Assembly: GCA_009741485.1 (NCBI GenBank) | Contig: CM019215.1 | Span: 76,036,578-76,100,577, forward strand | Reading direction: 5' to 3' | Source: Malurus cyaneus samueli | Taxonomy: Eukaryota > Chordata > Aves > Passeriformes > Maluridae | Length of the DNA: 64,000 nucleotides | Shown: positions 50,501-62,931 of the stretch, piece after piece | Layout of the letters: each line of letters begins with the position of its first letter | How positions within the stretch are numbered: position 1 is the first letter of the stretch | Made by a program: the position numbers and the translations under genes | The notes under the pieces: model-generated | Databases searched by the model: none | The model's input: only the letters and a program-made list of their open reading frames with translations | What the model was told of the DNA's origin: nothing

Positions 50501-52029
50501 ACAATGTTTTTCATTAAATTGCTAAAAGATATTTTTAGCTCAATGTAGGATCCTAAAAAGCATGCAAACATGTCTTTCTTAATAGTATTAGTCAGCAAAA
50601 TTCTATTTATGGCAAACTTGGATTGTGATAAACATAAATTACATTTAATGGATGTTTCAGATTCCAGGCTTGATTCTTATTTATTTTTTCTTTTTCTTTT
50701 TTTTCATCATTAGGAATGACATCTGAAACTACTCATCCAAGGCTTAATTTCAGATAGTTTTGGATGTTTTTCTCTGTTTGCTTTTTGGTGCTTATTTAAA
50801 ATGCTTATCACATTGCAGAGGAATTGCAAAAGGAAATGTTTGTTCTACAAAGCTTTGTGTTTTACTATAAAGAAAAATGAATGTGTTTTTTTTTTTCCCC
50901 CCAGCATCCTGATATTGCCTTTATAGAAGAAGAACCATGCAACAACTGTGTTTAAGATTAATCCTTATAGATACACAATGTTGGAACACCATACTCCATA
51001 GTCTCACTCCCCGAAATCAAATGGCACACTCTCAGTAAATTCAGGCCTGCGCTTTGTCATTTTTGACATTCTGGTATATAACATAACCTTCCAAAATAAG
51101 GTTTGCATATGCATAAATCCTGTATTTCTCTTTTAGCTGCCAACTGCCATTGCTCCTCAAATTTACTCTCATAATTTTCGGCATACATCATTTTTGGTTA
51201 ATTTTGTAGTCTTTAACATAATCGTTGTTCTTTGTTGCTTTGAGAAATACTTTCAGTGCCTGTAACTATCTGTACTTATCTCAAGCTGGTTTTTATTTGA
51301 CAGGTGTTTCAGTTTCTATATATGATAAATGAACATTCACTCATTGTGTTCTTATTAGGACAAACAGCTGTCATTTTCAAAACCTATTAATGCTACTTTC
51401 TCACAGCCTTTTTTTTTTTTTTACTTTGTGCATTGTGGCTTTTGTCTGGATTGTCTTGCAACATTTCACAGGCCAAATATAGGCTAACTAGAATAGCTAA
51501 AATGCATATAAATTTGTAGATTATGCTTGTTTTTCCTGATAAAAAATGTAATTTATCAATTTTTTTCAAAATTAGATATTTTTTTTGCTTTTTTTTTTTT
51601 TTTCTTTCTCTGTAGCCATGGAATAGATCCTTGATTCCTTGTGGTCTTCATGTCTTCCCCATCAGTCTACAAATATAGAAAATAAGGCATTCATAGTAAT
51701 TCTAGAGAGAGTAATATATATATGGCTCGGATGGATCTAACATGTTTTAATTTAATACCAAGATAATTTAAATACTTATATGTAATACCTTTTTCACATT
51801 TCCAAAACACATTTCAAATTTACCATGAGAAATTTTGTCTGTCTCAAAACAATCCCCATAAGTTTTCTTGACTCAATCAGACTTGAAAAAAAAAAATAGA
51901 AAGAGCAACAAAACTGTTAGAAAGGGTATACAGAGAAGATTGTTCTTATGTGAAATCAGACATAGGTCTGAACTGCACTGTTCACATCCAGATTGGAATT
52001 TACGTTAAATAGGGTTGAGGTTAGTTCTG

Positions 52030-52036
52030 CAAAAAA

Positions 52037-52067
<31 letters not shown>

Positions 52068-52103
52068 AAAAAACAAACACCAAAAAACAACAAAAAAAAC
52101 CCA
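52030..52103. repeat. A/C-rich low-complexity tract
   Basis: Poly-A runs separated by single C, then CAAACACC-type units; only A and C on the plus strand. Frames through it encode poly-Lys or poly-Phe and are artefacts. Confidence 0.9.
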
Positions 52104-52817
52104 CTTCTGGTTTTAACAAACATTTTGCTTAGATACATTATTTTGGGATTTTTAGCCTTCAAATTGTTTGAACAACAGAAAATTTTTAAAAAAGAGGTAT
52201 TGAATAGATAAATTTTTTGTAGTTTAATAAAGAATTATTTTTAAAAAGGCAACTGCTTACCAGATATCAAAAATCCACTTCCTCTGCTTCAATTTTTTAG
52301 AGAAAAAAACATACCATGATACATAATTCAGCTTTTCACACTCACTACGTATAGTGCCTAATGCTAAAGATATTTAGTAGAGGAAGACAGTTTCAGGCTT
52401 TTCTCCTGAACCCACAGAACTGTCAAAACCAATCATGTACATAACAGAATTGCCCTGAACTGTTTCAAGGCACTACTACTTTATCCTGCTAACCTGGCAT
52501 TTATTTTTAAGACATATACTATTATTTTCTTACTTAAAGCGGCAGCCAGTAATGGGTTATCAACCAAGACATTACCAGTTCAAGCACAAGATTCCTTAAT
52601 GAGGTTGTAGTAGTCTCTAATCCTTTTAGATATTTATAGTGCTCCTGGTTCATAACATTCAATTTATTTGCAGTATTAATGAAACAATTCTCAAAATATC
52701 CATAATGTTAAGAAATTAGCTACAGTGATATGGAGCTAAAGAGGATACAAGATGAAAATAAATTGAGACTTCCAAAATTCTTTCAGGCCTAAAGAAACAA
52801 CCAAATCTTTACTGGTA

Positions 52818-52893
52818 TTCCTTTTTCTTTCTTTTCCTTCCTTTTCCCTTCCTTTTCCTTTTCCTTTTTTTTTTTTTTTTTGTTTTCCTTCTC
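52818..52893. repeat. (TTTTCC)n pyrimidine tract
   Basis: Nearly pure pyrimidine on the plus strand: TTTTCCTTCC-type units followed by a T18-type run and TGTTTTCCTTCTC. Equivalent in class to the purine tract at 20632 but in the opposite strand sense. Confidence 0.9.
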
Positions 52894-54069
52894 AAAGAAT
52901 CAAAGCTGGCTAGGGACCTAAATATCCTTCAGATCTGATTAGCACTTTCATGTCTTCCATAACCACAAGACAATTAACACCACTGATTTGAATGCTCACT
53001 GCAAACTCACAGTGTATTTGCCTGGGATTCATAAGCCTGGTGGTGGAGTGTTTAAAAATTAAGACTAATCCCTTGACTGCTAAGAAAGAAAGGGATTTTT
53101 TTTTTTTCAAAATTGGCTGAGAAATACATGAAATGAGTGAGTGAGTGTATAGGCCTTAAAACCTGCTCAACCAGCAGTGAACATTTGTATTCATGCATCA
53201 TAAATTTCTATTTAAAAAATAGATCTGCTATAAAGTATGGACAATATCTAACTCAGACAGTATGGAAAACTGGGGAAAAAATATCTAAGCATGTCTGAGC
53301 TGAAAGGTATGCAAATTATAGGTATTAGTATGAAAAGGAGGCTAGAGCTATAGATTCTATGATTGTGAGGGCAGAAGAGACGAGTCATTGAAAAAACAAA
53401 AACAACCCAAAAACAAGACACGGAAGGGAACTATATTTTCTATGCTCTTTACTGTTACTAAAACCCAAAAGTTACCATCATTAGCAACCAGTGATTAGTA
53501 GTAATTAGAGTAGGTAGTGGAGAAAAAGCGGCCATTCTTCCTGCAGCATGGCAAGGTTTTGCTGATGGACAAGATCCAGGACAGAGTACAGCGGTATTTA
53601 AATATTTTTTAATCAGTTCGAGGAAATTTTGCTATTGTATATTACAGAATTAGTAATTATGTATTGGTCTGTTCACTTCCTTTTTATTTTTTTCTTTTCT
53701 CCAGTGAGGTTCCGATTTAATCATGCTGCAAACATCTCATGCTTGCAAAGGCCAGTCCTTGTGATTTATGAGTTGAATTAGTGGTGTGCTAGGTAGCATT
53801 ACTGTATGCAATGGTGTATTGTGGAGTTTCTGTGATGACTAGGCTCCACCTTATTTGTTAACTGTCCTGACCAGCCCTGCTCCTAGAAATTAGAGCCTAC
53901 ACGCAGCACAAACACATCAAGGTTGATATGGAAACTCTTTTAAATTTGCCTGCAGCCATTGATTTCTCACAGCAAGTGGCCAATGCTTAATATTTGTCTG
54001 CAGCACAAAGGAACTCGTGATGTTTCATCCAGTCACATCACTGGGGTCACAGCTTCAGGCCTCTATGCA

Positions 54070-55105
54070 AACTCATGCAGCATGAGGCACAAAACGAGTT
54101 AGAGATGTGCACACAGGGCTGTGATCTCATTGACATCACAGAGACATGGCTGGGTGGCTCCTGTTACTGGAATGTTGGAATGGAAGAATGGAAGAATACA
54201 GGCTTTTTGGGAAGGACAGGCAGGGAGATGAGGAGATGGTGCTGTTCTCTCTGTCAATGACCAGGCAGAATGCATGGAGCTCACCTGGGGCTGGATGAAG
54301 GGCGAGCCTGGATTTTATGGGTCAGGATAAAAGCAAGAGAGGGCACAGGTGACATTATGGTGGGAAAGCACTACAGGCTGCCTGACAGGACGGCTAATGG
54401 GATAAGGCCTTCTTCACAGCAAGCTCATTATCCTGGACTTAGGAGAGTAGTAGACTGCAGCCTCTTCAGAGCTCTGCTTGCTGGAGTACTATGGGATAGA
54501 ATCTTGGAGGGAAGAGGAGCATAAGAAAGATGATTAATATTAAAGGACCTCCTCCTCCAAGCTCATAATGAAGAAGCAAATCAAAGCCACCAAGAGGCCT
54601 GTATGGATCAATAAAGATCTAGACAAACTCACAAAAGGAAAGCCCAAGGAGATGGAAGCAAGGGCAGGTAGCCTGGCAGGAATATAAACAGCCAGGGATA
54701 TGGTTAGGAAAGCTAAAGCCCTGCTGGGATTAAATCTGTCAGACATCAAGAATAACATGAAAAACTTCTGCAGGTACACTGGTGATAAAATGAAGAAAGG
54801 GAAATGTGGCCCCTCTCCTGAAGGAAGCAAAAGAGCTAATTAGACATGAAAAATTCTGAGGAAATCAAGAGCCTTTTTGTCTCTTCCTTCTTTGGCAAGT
54901 GCTCCAGTCATGCCTCCCAAGTCCCAGAAAGCAAGGCAGGGACTGAGAGGATGAAGAACCACTTGAGAAGGAGTTGAAACCACAGCAATGGGTGAAGATA
55001 AACACTGGGGGATTGGCTCTGAGCAAGGGGTCCTTGCCTGTGGCAAAGGTGTTAGAGGTAAATAGTCTTTGAAGTCCCTTCCAGCCCAAGATATTCTATG
55101 ATCCT
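54070..55105 (+). mobile_element. CR1 LINE with internal deletions, ORF2 5' part to 3' end
   Basis: The longest CR1 copy here. It begins in the ORF2 endonuclease region (GTGCACACAGGGCTGTGATC, TGACATCACAGAGACATGG), where the frame still reads an ITETWLGG-like motif of the APE-type endonuclease. It continues through AGGACAGGCAGGGAGATGAG, GTGACATTATGGTGGGAAAG and CTACAGGCTGCCTGACAGG. Near 54410 it appears to jump to AGCAAGCTCATTATCCTGGA, skipping a few hundred bases expected from the consensus. It then reads ACCATGGGATA-like and AGCTAAAGCCCTGCTGGG blocks and the linker before the reverse transcriptase. Near 55005-55015 it jumps straight to the 3' tail (GGGGTCCTTGCCTGTGGCA, CCCTTCCAGCCCAAGATATT, CTATGATCC). 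The reverse-transcriptase domain is missing and stops and frameshifts break the rest, so the copy is inactive. Confidence 0.92.
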
Positions 55106-55712
55106 ACGTGCTTTTGAATTTGGCCTAGGCATAGACAAGCAATTAATCCACAGCAAATTTAACTGGTTTTGCAACCAGATTTTCTGTCACAGATAATATC
55201 ACTTTTCTGCTTTTAACTTGTGGAGAAGCAAGTTCTTTCAAGTAACAATCTTGCCTGTCAGCATCTATAAATGGAGTAAGCTGCCACACGTGCAATAAAT
55301 TGTTACATTTTCAATTAGTGTTGATCAAAAGCTCTGAGATAGACTTTTCTTAGTTCACAAGTTTCCATCTGCTTAATAACAATTTGGTGCAAATGACAGG
55401 CACAGAAGAAGCCACTGCCTACTAAGTGTGTCATCATCATCCCAGTTATTTAATGTACAATGGATTCATTTTAACTCTACCAGAGTTGCAATCAACACTT
55501 ATTTGTGTTCATTTTTATAGAAATCTGTGCCTGAATGCAGAGTTGCAAGTTAAAGAAGAGATGCCAAGAGAATAGTATTTTGGCTTTATCATGTTTTCCT
55601 GTACAGTATGCTAAGAAATGTTAAATTATATTTGATACTTAATTATGTCCAACTGCAATCTAAGTTGACATCTGAAGTGTTTGCTTCTTCTGTTTTGTGT
55701 GTGTTCCTCCTT

Positions 55713-55729
55713 CCCCCCCCCCCCCCCCC
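55713..55729. repeat. poly-C run, 17 bases
   Basis: Seventeen consecutive C on the plus strand after a pyrimidine-rich lead-in (GTGTTCCTCCTT). G17 on the opposite strand could form a quadruplex and the C strand an i-motif. Long C homopolymers are rare in vertebrate DNA and prone to sequencing-length error. Confidence 0.95.
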
Positions 55730-56686
55730 ATCTTGAATTCCATTCTTAAATTCCTTTTCATAGAATGGAATTACACACATTATGGTATTATGTACGAGGG
55801 TTATAACTTGAAACACTGACGTGACTATGGCATTGTTAGGGAAGTACAATACTTAATATGTGAAATTCAGTCTATTGTGACTGAACAACCTGCATTTTAA
55901 AAGATATCATATTTTAAAAGTATGCCTGATCTGGTTCATATGCTTAAATTCTGGTTAAGAAAAATGGAGTCATGTACGCACGATTAACAGAGTGGTAGTT
56001 TTAACTGGACAACTAGGAATACCTCCATGCAGTTTCTTAATTAAAAAAAAAAAATACTTCAGCTGATGGTATTTCTCATAAAGCAATGTTATGCAGCACT
56101 TCCTGGCAATTTTGCTATGGCCAGAAAAGTTGTTCTCAATAGATTTGCTGAACTATGTGAACAAAGAGTTACAGGCAATGAGTTTTCAGAGGCAGCATAG
56201 TGTATCTCAAGCATATCTCAGCACAAATTGGCAACATAAAAACCTTTGTCACATTGTTTTTTTCTAAAAAAAAAAATAAATTACAATGTATATTCCCAAT
56301 GATCTCTCAGAAACAAATAGCTTGCAGGCATCCTTTGCATTCTTGCTTTAGGTTTTTAGATCTTTTGGTTATGTTTGAGGATGACTGACATAAACTAATG
56401 CACAATGAGGTATATATAATCTTTTACATGACAACTGTTCAACATGTCAGTTCTCAGCACTTCCAGTTAAAACGTGACACTTATCTGTTGGTCTTCATGG
56501 ATTTATGTGTCATAGGTCTCCACAAAAATAAAATCTATTATTATTTAGAAAAAGAAGTATGGATAGACTAGACAGTTGATAATTTAAATGGCTTGAACCT
56601 ATGTATTCTTCTATCTGTACCGGAGCTTTACCAGCATGTACCATATAATAGCTGGTTTATACAAATATGAATTGTCTCTGGTTTGG

Positions 56687-56728
<42 letters not shown>

Positions 56729-56738
56729 TATTATTATT
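56687..56738. repeat. (ATT)n microsatellite
   Basis: About 17 ATT units with one ATATATT interruption near 56725. Likely polymorphic in length. Confidence 0.95.
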
Positions 56739-57449
56739 TCAGATTTGTCAGGAAACAGAAGAAAAGGTGTAGGGAAAAAAGACATCACACTCTTAGGCAG
56801 AGAAAAGTAACAAAAAGATAACTATCAGGAGGAAGCATTGTATCAACATTTATCAATAAGATTTAAGCTGCAGGCTTATTTCTTGAACTTGATATACAAT
56901 GAATCACTTTCTTGAAAACAGTTACTTACACAGCCTCAAATCTTGTTATAATACATGCCACATCTTGCCAGTAACGTAACAGCTAAACCCACAGAATAAT
57001 AAAAGCCTTCTCAATTCACAATGTCCTGCTGCACAGTGAAGCTAAAATACCACAGGAGAAAGGAATGAAGGGAAGGTTTAATGCATCCTGGCAAGTACAT
57101 TCCTCAGCCCATGAAGGATTCTAGTATTAACCTTTCAGAATATTTCCAAGGGTCTTGCCTATACTAGGTACAAAAAAATTCCACTAAACCCAAGTAATCT
57201 CTGTAGACTATTATTAATTTAGTCATAAAAAAGAGAAGACAGATTTCCTCCTAGATTATCTTTACTATGTTCCAGGTAATTATGTCACTGGTTTTGTTAG
57301 GCTAACTGTTTTGGGACAACAATCCCTTTACTTCGTCAAAATATTAGTTGTACCATGCTCTCCTCTGGCTGGTTCTTAGTGTCTCATGTATTAGATCAGA
57401 AAAACATTAAAAAAATATAGGCACAATAGCCAATGTCTTTAAACTATTT

Positions 57450-58092
57450 AATCATGGAACCATAAAATGGTTTGATTTGGACAGGACCTTAAAGATCATC
57501 TGGTTGCATGGATGGTCCTTGCCATAGACAGGAGCTCCTTCCACTAGACCAGGATGCTCAGAGCTCCATCCAACCTTGCCTCGGACACTTACAGGCATGG
57601 GGCATCCACAGCTTCTCTGGTAAAAACAGTTCCCTCGTCTCACCACCCTCACAGTAAAGAATTCTTACTAATATCCAATCTAAACATATAATCTTTAAAC
57701 ATATTACCCCTTGTTCTATCACAACATGCCCATTTTAAAAGTTCCTCTATCTTGTTTTGTAGGCCCTGTTCAGGAACTGAAAGGCTGCTATAATGTCACC
57801 CCAGCGCTCTCTCCAGGACAAAATATCCCAATTCTTTCAGCTTTCCTTCACAGGAGAGGCACTTCCACACTCTGATCATCTTCATGGTCCTCCTCTGAAC
57901 TCACTCCAGAAGGTTCCTGGACTTTCTGAGGGGGCTCCAGACCAGAATGCAGCACTCCAACTGGAGTCTCGTTAGAGCAGAGGGCCAGAATTGCCTCCCA
58001 GACCTTTTGGTCACACTTCTTTTGATGAAGTTCAAGATACAATTGACTTTCTGAGATGCAAACACACATTGATTGCTCATGTCCAAGGCAAG
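57450..58092 (-). mobile_element. CR1 LINE fragment, antisense
   Basis: Reverse-complement CR1 of about 640 bases with the 3' terminus retained (AATCATGGAACCATAAAATG). In order follow GGACCTTAAAGATCATCTGG, CACTAGACCAGGATGCTCAG, GGGCATCCACAGCTTCTCTG, CTCACCACCCTCACAGTAAA, ACTGAAAGGCTGCTATAATG, CAGGAGAGGCACTTCCACAC and the end of ORF2 (CAGACCAGAATGCAGCACTC, CACACTTCTTTTGATGAAG). Short indels break ORF2. It is of the same broad type as the copy at 6672 (tail reading GATGATCTTTAAGGTCC-like in sense). Open frames of 60-73 codons on both strands belong to the repeat. Confidence 0.94.
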
Positions 58093-60897
58093 GTAATACT
58101 AATTACATCATGCTTAGTAATTCATGGGTAGAATAGATGTATGCATTGACTACAATTTACACACATTATCTCTGTCCTCTGTTCCAAATATACTAATTGT
58201 TCTTCTAAAATTCTGATAAATACAGGTTTTTCTGCAATGTTCCTCATTAATGACTTTTGTCATGATCTTAGTAGTCCAAAAAAGGCATTATATCCCTTGG
58301 CAAAATCCAGCTTTTTTTAGTTATATTGCATGATTTTATACTGTATGTGCAGTTACTTTCAAAAGTACAGTGACTCCAGCACTTAGTATTTCAGTACTAT
58401 GATTTTACTGTGTCTCTTACTGTTTCACTTATTTTGCCATTTATGAATTATTTAAATAGTTTAAACAATTTACTTGTAATCTTTATAATTATTCCATGAA
58501 CTTCAACAGGCAGCAAATTGTAGTTTCATAAGCTATTTGTGATAATTCAAGATATCATCTTATGCTTCCAAGAATTAAAAGAATTAGACCAACCCCCAGC
58601 TTACTTACAATAAGTCAGAGTCCAGCCATCTTCACAGAATTCAATTCAAAAGAGGAACCAGACCTGGCTGTATAATTTTTACAATTTTTTTGTTAATACA
58701 TAGTTTTTAACCCAGTGATAATGCTAGTTACAGTTTGATGGATTAGGCTTTGAGGCCACATTCATTAAATGACTGCTAAGCGCTAATTAAAGTCTAACTA
58801 ACTAAGGGTTTTTTTCCACAACACTAGGGATTTGTTGATGTTTTCCACCTCTCTCTCGTATATGAATAATTTTAAAAGCAAATAGGTTTATACCACTGGT
58901 GTTTGAAGAGTGGTTTACTGAATACTAATTGCTAATTCTGGTACATAGCTAAAATATTTCTTAAATACTCCAGCAGCAGAGAATATTTCTGAACATCTGG
59001 CTTCTTCTCAACTGGCAAATAATTTACTACTAAGACCCTGAGCTTCCCTCAGTAGAAGAAACTGGAAGTCAAATATCTTTTCAAATGCTGGGTATTTCAA
59101 AAACATTTGTAATAAACTCCTTTCAGAAAGAATATTTACTTTAACCAACCAGCTCAAATGAGGAATACAAATGTTCAGTTCTGCCTTTTCTGAATCTATA
59201 TAAATAGCCTTGCTAGGAAACGAAAATTTATATTTTGCTTCATATATATTTTTGCTATAGATGTTTGGCAATAAAAGTAGCATGATGACAAAATGTACTT
59301 TAAAGGACAAAAAATTATTTGCAAATTTCCCCCCTTCATAACACACACAGGTATGAGCAGAGAAATAAATTTTAGTTATTTTTGTAGCAGCATCTAGATA
59401 TCCCAAATCAAATTAAATTCTCCCTGTATCAGATGCATATAATCAGGACAAAGGAAAGTCTCTGGCCAGAAATAGATTTGCAGTGAAAATATGTAAGAGA
59501 GAGCTTTACATAGATCTCAGAATGAGGAAAGACACTGCATTCTGACAGATTACATAGGTGACTATATTCATTTTTAACCCGTAGAGAGGCATACTGCAGG
59601 CAACAATTTCAGCTGAACATACAGATCAGAAGCATTTTGCTATCTTGGATCTGAGGAGGACATAGCTTAAATGATTTGTCTAAGTTCACACAGTAACAGA
59701 CCAAGAAATGTGAATGGATCTTCTGAATATTTTATAATTTAAATAATTTTTATCCAAATATGTAATTTTTTACCTAACTGTATATTGTAGATATAAATTC
59801 TGAAATCAAATTCCTTTTCGTGCAAATCATGCAGGTGTTGTTTTCTTTTCTTTTTCAGCATCTTAGAAATATGTGCAATGCCTTGGAGAGTGCCCAGACA
59901 ATAATGAAAGCCTCTCTCTCTTACAGAAAATTTTCATTAATATGAAATACAAAAATTTACAAAGTATATTTTACATGTAATACTTTGCCCCTAAGTTCTT
60001 TGGGATTGATCCTTTGTATAGGATTCTTTGTACTATATGCAGTATAGGAAGATGTTTGCTGTTGCTAAGATTGATTCTTATACTTCTCCTATGATAATGA
60101 CTCACCAATAATAGTAATTTACTTGATAGATAACAATGGAGTTAACAGAGTTCTTTAGAATTAATGTAGAATTATTTAATGTAGAATTTTTTGGGGGATG
60201 GTTCTTTACTTCCAGGTCTTTCTTCAGTCAGCTCAATGGCTTCCTAAATTCCATCTAAATCTTTAGAACCTTCTTTGGTGTCTAGGAGGAATGTTAGCCA
60301 AGTCTGGACATCTGCAGCCCTCAGAAGACTGTGCTTGTATTGAAAATCTCAGAGCTTCTGAGACTTTTGTCTTTTACAGATATCTGTCCAAGTGTCTTTG
60401 ACTGAACTTCAGGCATCTGACCCACTTCCTGTAGCTGCCAGACCCTGGGACTCCTAGAAATTTCACTGCCTGGAGCAGATTCATTTCAAAGTATTTTCCC
60501 CTCCTTTCAGGGATACCACATGACCCAATATTTCCATAACAGGAATGACCATTTATGACATACACAGCTGAGGAAAAATACCTAATATGTTTTGTCCACC
60601 AAGCAGATGATTTTTTTACATAGAAGTTAAAGAGCTGTGTTAATTGCTCTACTCTAAGACGATATGTAACCTGTTGTTATCTGTATTGTAGAGAAGGTGG
60701 CGGAATGTGAAGAAACAATACATGTGCTCCTCTTGCCTCCAGATAAGAAATGCATTTTCAGTTTTGAAGTTTCAATGAACTACATAGTAGAATTAATACG
60801 GATAGGATCCACTTCATGTACACTCCCTTTTGATTTGGGTGAAAAAAAAGAGAAAAAAAAATTCTTTAGGAAAAGATATTGATGAAACCAAAATATT

Positions 60898-60960
60898 GCG
60901 GGGGGTTGTGGGTTTTTGTTCAATTGTTTTTGTTTTGGGGGGAGTTTTGTGATTTTTTCG
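60898..60960. repeat. G/T-rich tract
   Basis: G6, G3 and G6 runs separated by T-rich DNA, nearly lacking A and C. Quadruplex formation is possible but the loops are long. Confidence 0.85.
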
Positions 60961-61999
60961 TTGTGGATGATTCCAAGAGAGATGTTCCTGTTTTCTGTGT
61001 CATCTCATGGTAACACAGCTTTTGACAGAAGCAGACTGGTAGTGGAACAAGAAATGGTAAATGGGCCCTTGGACTTCCCCAGAATGATTCTTGACCAGTA
61101 TGGATTACCAAAGGACTCTGCAGATCTTAGGATAAGTCCAGTTTTCAGAGGTCAAACCTTTATTTCCTGTGTGATTTTTGCAGAATTAAAAAAAATGTAT
61201 TGATACTGCATAGACAGAAACCTCAAGAATTTCTGGCTAGTACCATCTAAAATGTGCAATCTAGTTCCAAATAAACTAATTTGAATGTAAGAAGCAGTAC
61301 AGCTAAAAGATTCCTAAATTAAGTTTGTTGTGTCAAGAAACGAGGAAGGTATTTTCCAAGTACAAGAGAGGAAGGTTACATGTCTCTGTGGTCATTGACT
61401 CACCATGAGACTAGGCTCTGTTGTGACCATAAATTTACCCCTTAAGTACACGTTTTGCCTCTAATCCTTTCCCACTACTTTTTGCAACCTGATTTTGAGG
61501 TTTTGAGGAATATGGTTAATTGGGAGCCTTGTCCCTGGAATTACTTTCCCTTTAATAGCAGTACAAAAACTTATCCTATTTGAGAGAGACATATGTATTT
61601 TGTCCTAGTGCTGGTGAGCCAAAGAGTTTTCCCTTACATTCACAGTCTTCCGTGTCATATACGATTGAAAAAAAACATTGTATGTATAAGTCCATTAATT
61701 TTAATTTTAGTTTACTCCAAATCAGCTCCATTTACTCAAGCCTGCTGTGTTCCACGACCTCCATTTTCTTGAACATTCATGGTTTACCAAAATAACATAA
61801 ATCAAATAGAATCAATATTGTTGTTGTATTTTATTGTCTAGTAAAATAATGTTGGCAATAATGTCTAATATTAGACCTTATTACTCTAAGTATTTCTTCC
61901 CATATTTTCATCTGAGATTATAGAAAATATACAATTCTCAATCTGATTGAACGTCAACACAGAGTTAATTTATGGCCCAATTCTAAACTAACACTACCT

Positions 62000-62038
62000 T
62001 GTTGCTTTGGTTTTTTTTTTGGGTTTTTTTTTTTTTTT
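62000..62038. repeat. T/G tract
   Basis: T10-type run, GGG, then a T15-type run on the plus strand. Confidence 0.88.
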
Positions 62039-62447
62039 CAACCTCCCTGAAAATCAATATTTTATTCCATGATTATGTTTCATTTATGGTTTTATTATTT
62101 GATCTGATGACTGATTGGTGTTTTGGTATTTGCTGTACACTACATCAGTATCTCTGTTTTGTTTACCCAAGATCCTGGTTTTATTATTTACAAATTTCAT
62201 TCACCTTTTTTTTCTAATCACTGCACCTTATTTGCAAGAGGGTTTGAAAGACCCTTTTATAACCAATTATATCACCTACCTAACTACTATAGACACTGAA
62301 ACGACACATTTGCTCGTCTTCATCACATTTGAGGCACATTTTTAGAGAATGATTCTGCTTAATGTGGTATCAGACCTCTCTATGACTGTCTTCCACAGTA
62401 TTGAATTTCACCCTTGATCCCCTCCACTGGCAATCTGATAGTGAACA

Positions 62448-62470
62448 GATTTCTGCAGCATGCAGAAATC
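62448..62470. repeat. perfect 10-bp inverted repeat, 3-nt loop
   Basis: GATTTCTGCA (62448-62457) and TGCAGAAATC (62461-62470) are perfect reverse complements around GCA. It has no flanking U-run, and no known gene sits next to it. Confidence 0.9.
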
Positions 62471-62861
62471 TTGGTGAATCATCTTCCATTCTTACAGGAT
62501 TTTTTTCACATTTTTACTTTCAGCTGTACACCTTGGATTTCCTAAAGTCACCTGGCGTATCTGTGTATACATGTTGTGATACCAGTCTCAAAGAGTTTCC
62601 AGTGACACACATTCTACAATAATATAGCTGATAGTAAATTTTAAGGACCACAGAGATATTCAACGGCTTTTCAAAAGGTAGCAGGCTTGGGTAGTCATGC
62701 AGATTCTGCTAGTACAGCATCTAGTAACATTGTTATTTTAGGTGGAATTTGGCTGCAGCTGATGTGGAGACATGCTGGCTGGAATACAAATTATTTTTCC
62801 CGAAAATATAGCAGTGTAAGGTAACACGATTGCTTTTCAAAACAACACTTTTGCAAGTGTT

Positions 62862-62931
62862 TCTTCTTTTTTTTTTTTTTTTTTTATTGTTTTTGTTTTG
62901 TTTTTATTTGTTTGGTTTTGTTAAATCAGTC
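62862..62931. repeat. poly-T and T/G tract
   Basis: A long T run of about 19 bases, then TTTTTG/TTTGG units with single A interruptions. Confidence 0.9.

Larger units (their letters stand above)
47526..54069. other. unique AT-rich non-coding DNA
   Basis: No gene recognised. Low-complexity content: poly-T near 47924-47940, poly-T near 51411-51422 and 51590-51603, A/C tract 52030-52103 and pyrimidine tract 52818-52893. A phrase near 48186-48210 (CAACTCAGTATCATCAGCAA) resembles a CR1 ORF2 antisense block but is too short to call. Confidence 0.6.
55106..57449. other. unique AT-rich non-coding DNA
   Basis: No gene recognised. Contains the C17 run, poly-A at 56043-56054 and the ATT microsatellite, listed separately. 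Confidence 0.65.

Noticed and set aside
59008..59406. 132-codon minus-strand frame
   Set aside because: AT-rich sequence, no recognisable domain or start context; consistent with chance in stop-poor phase.
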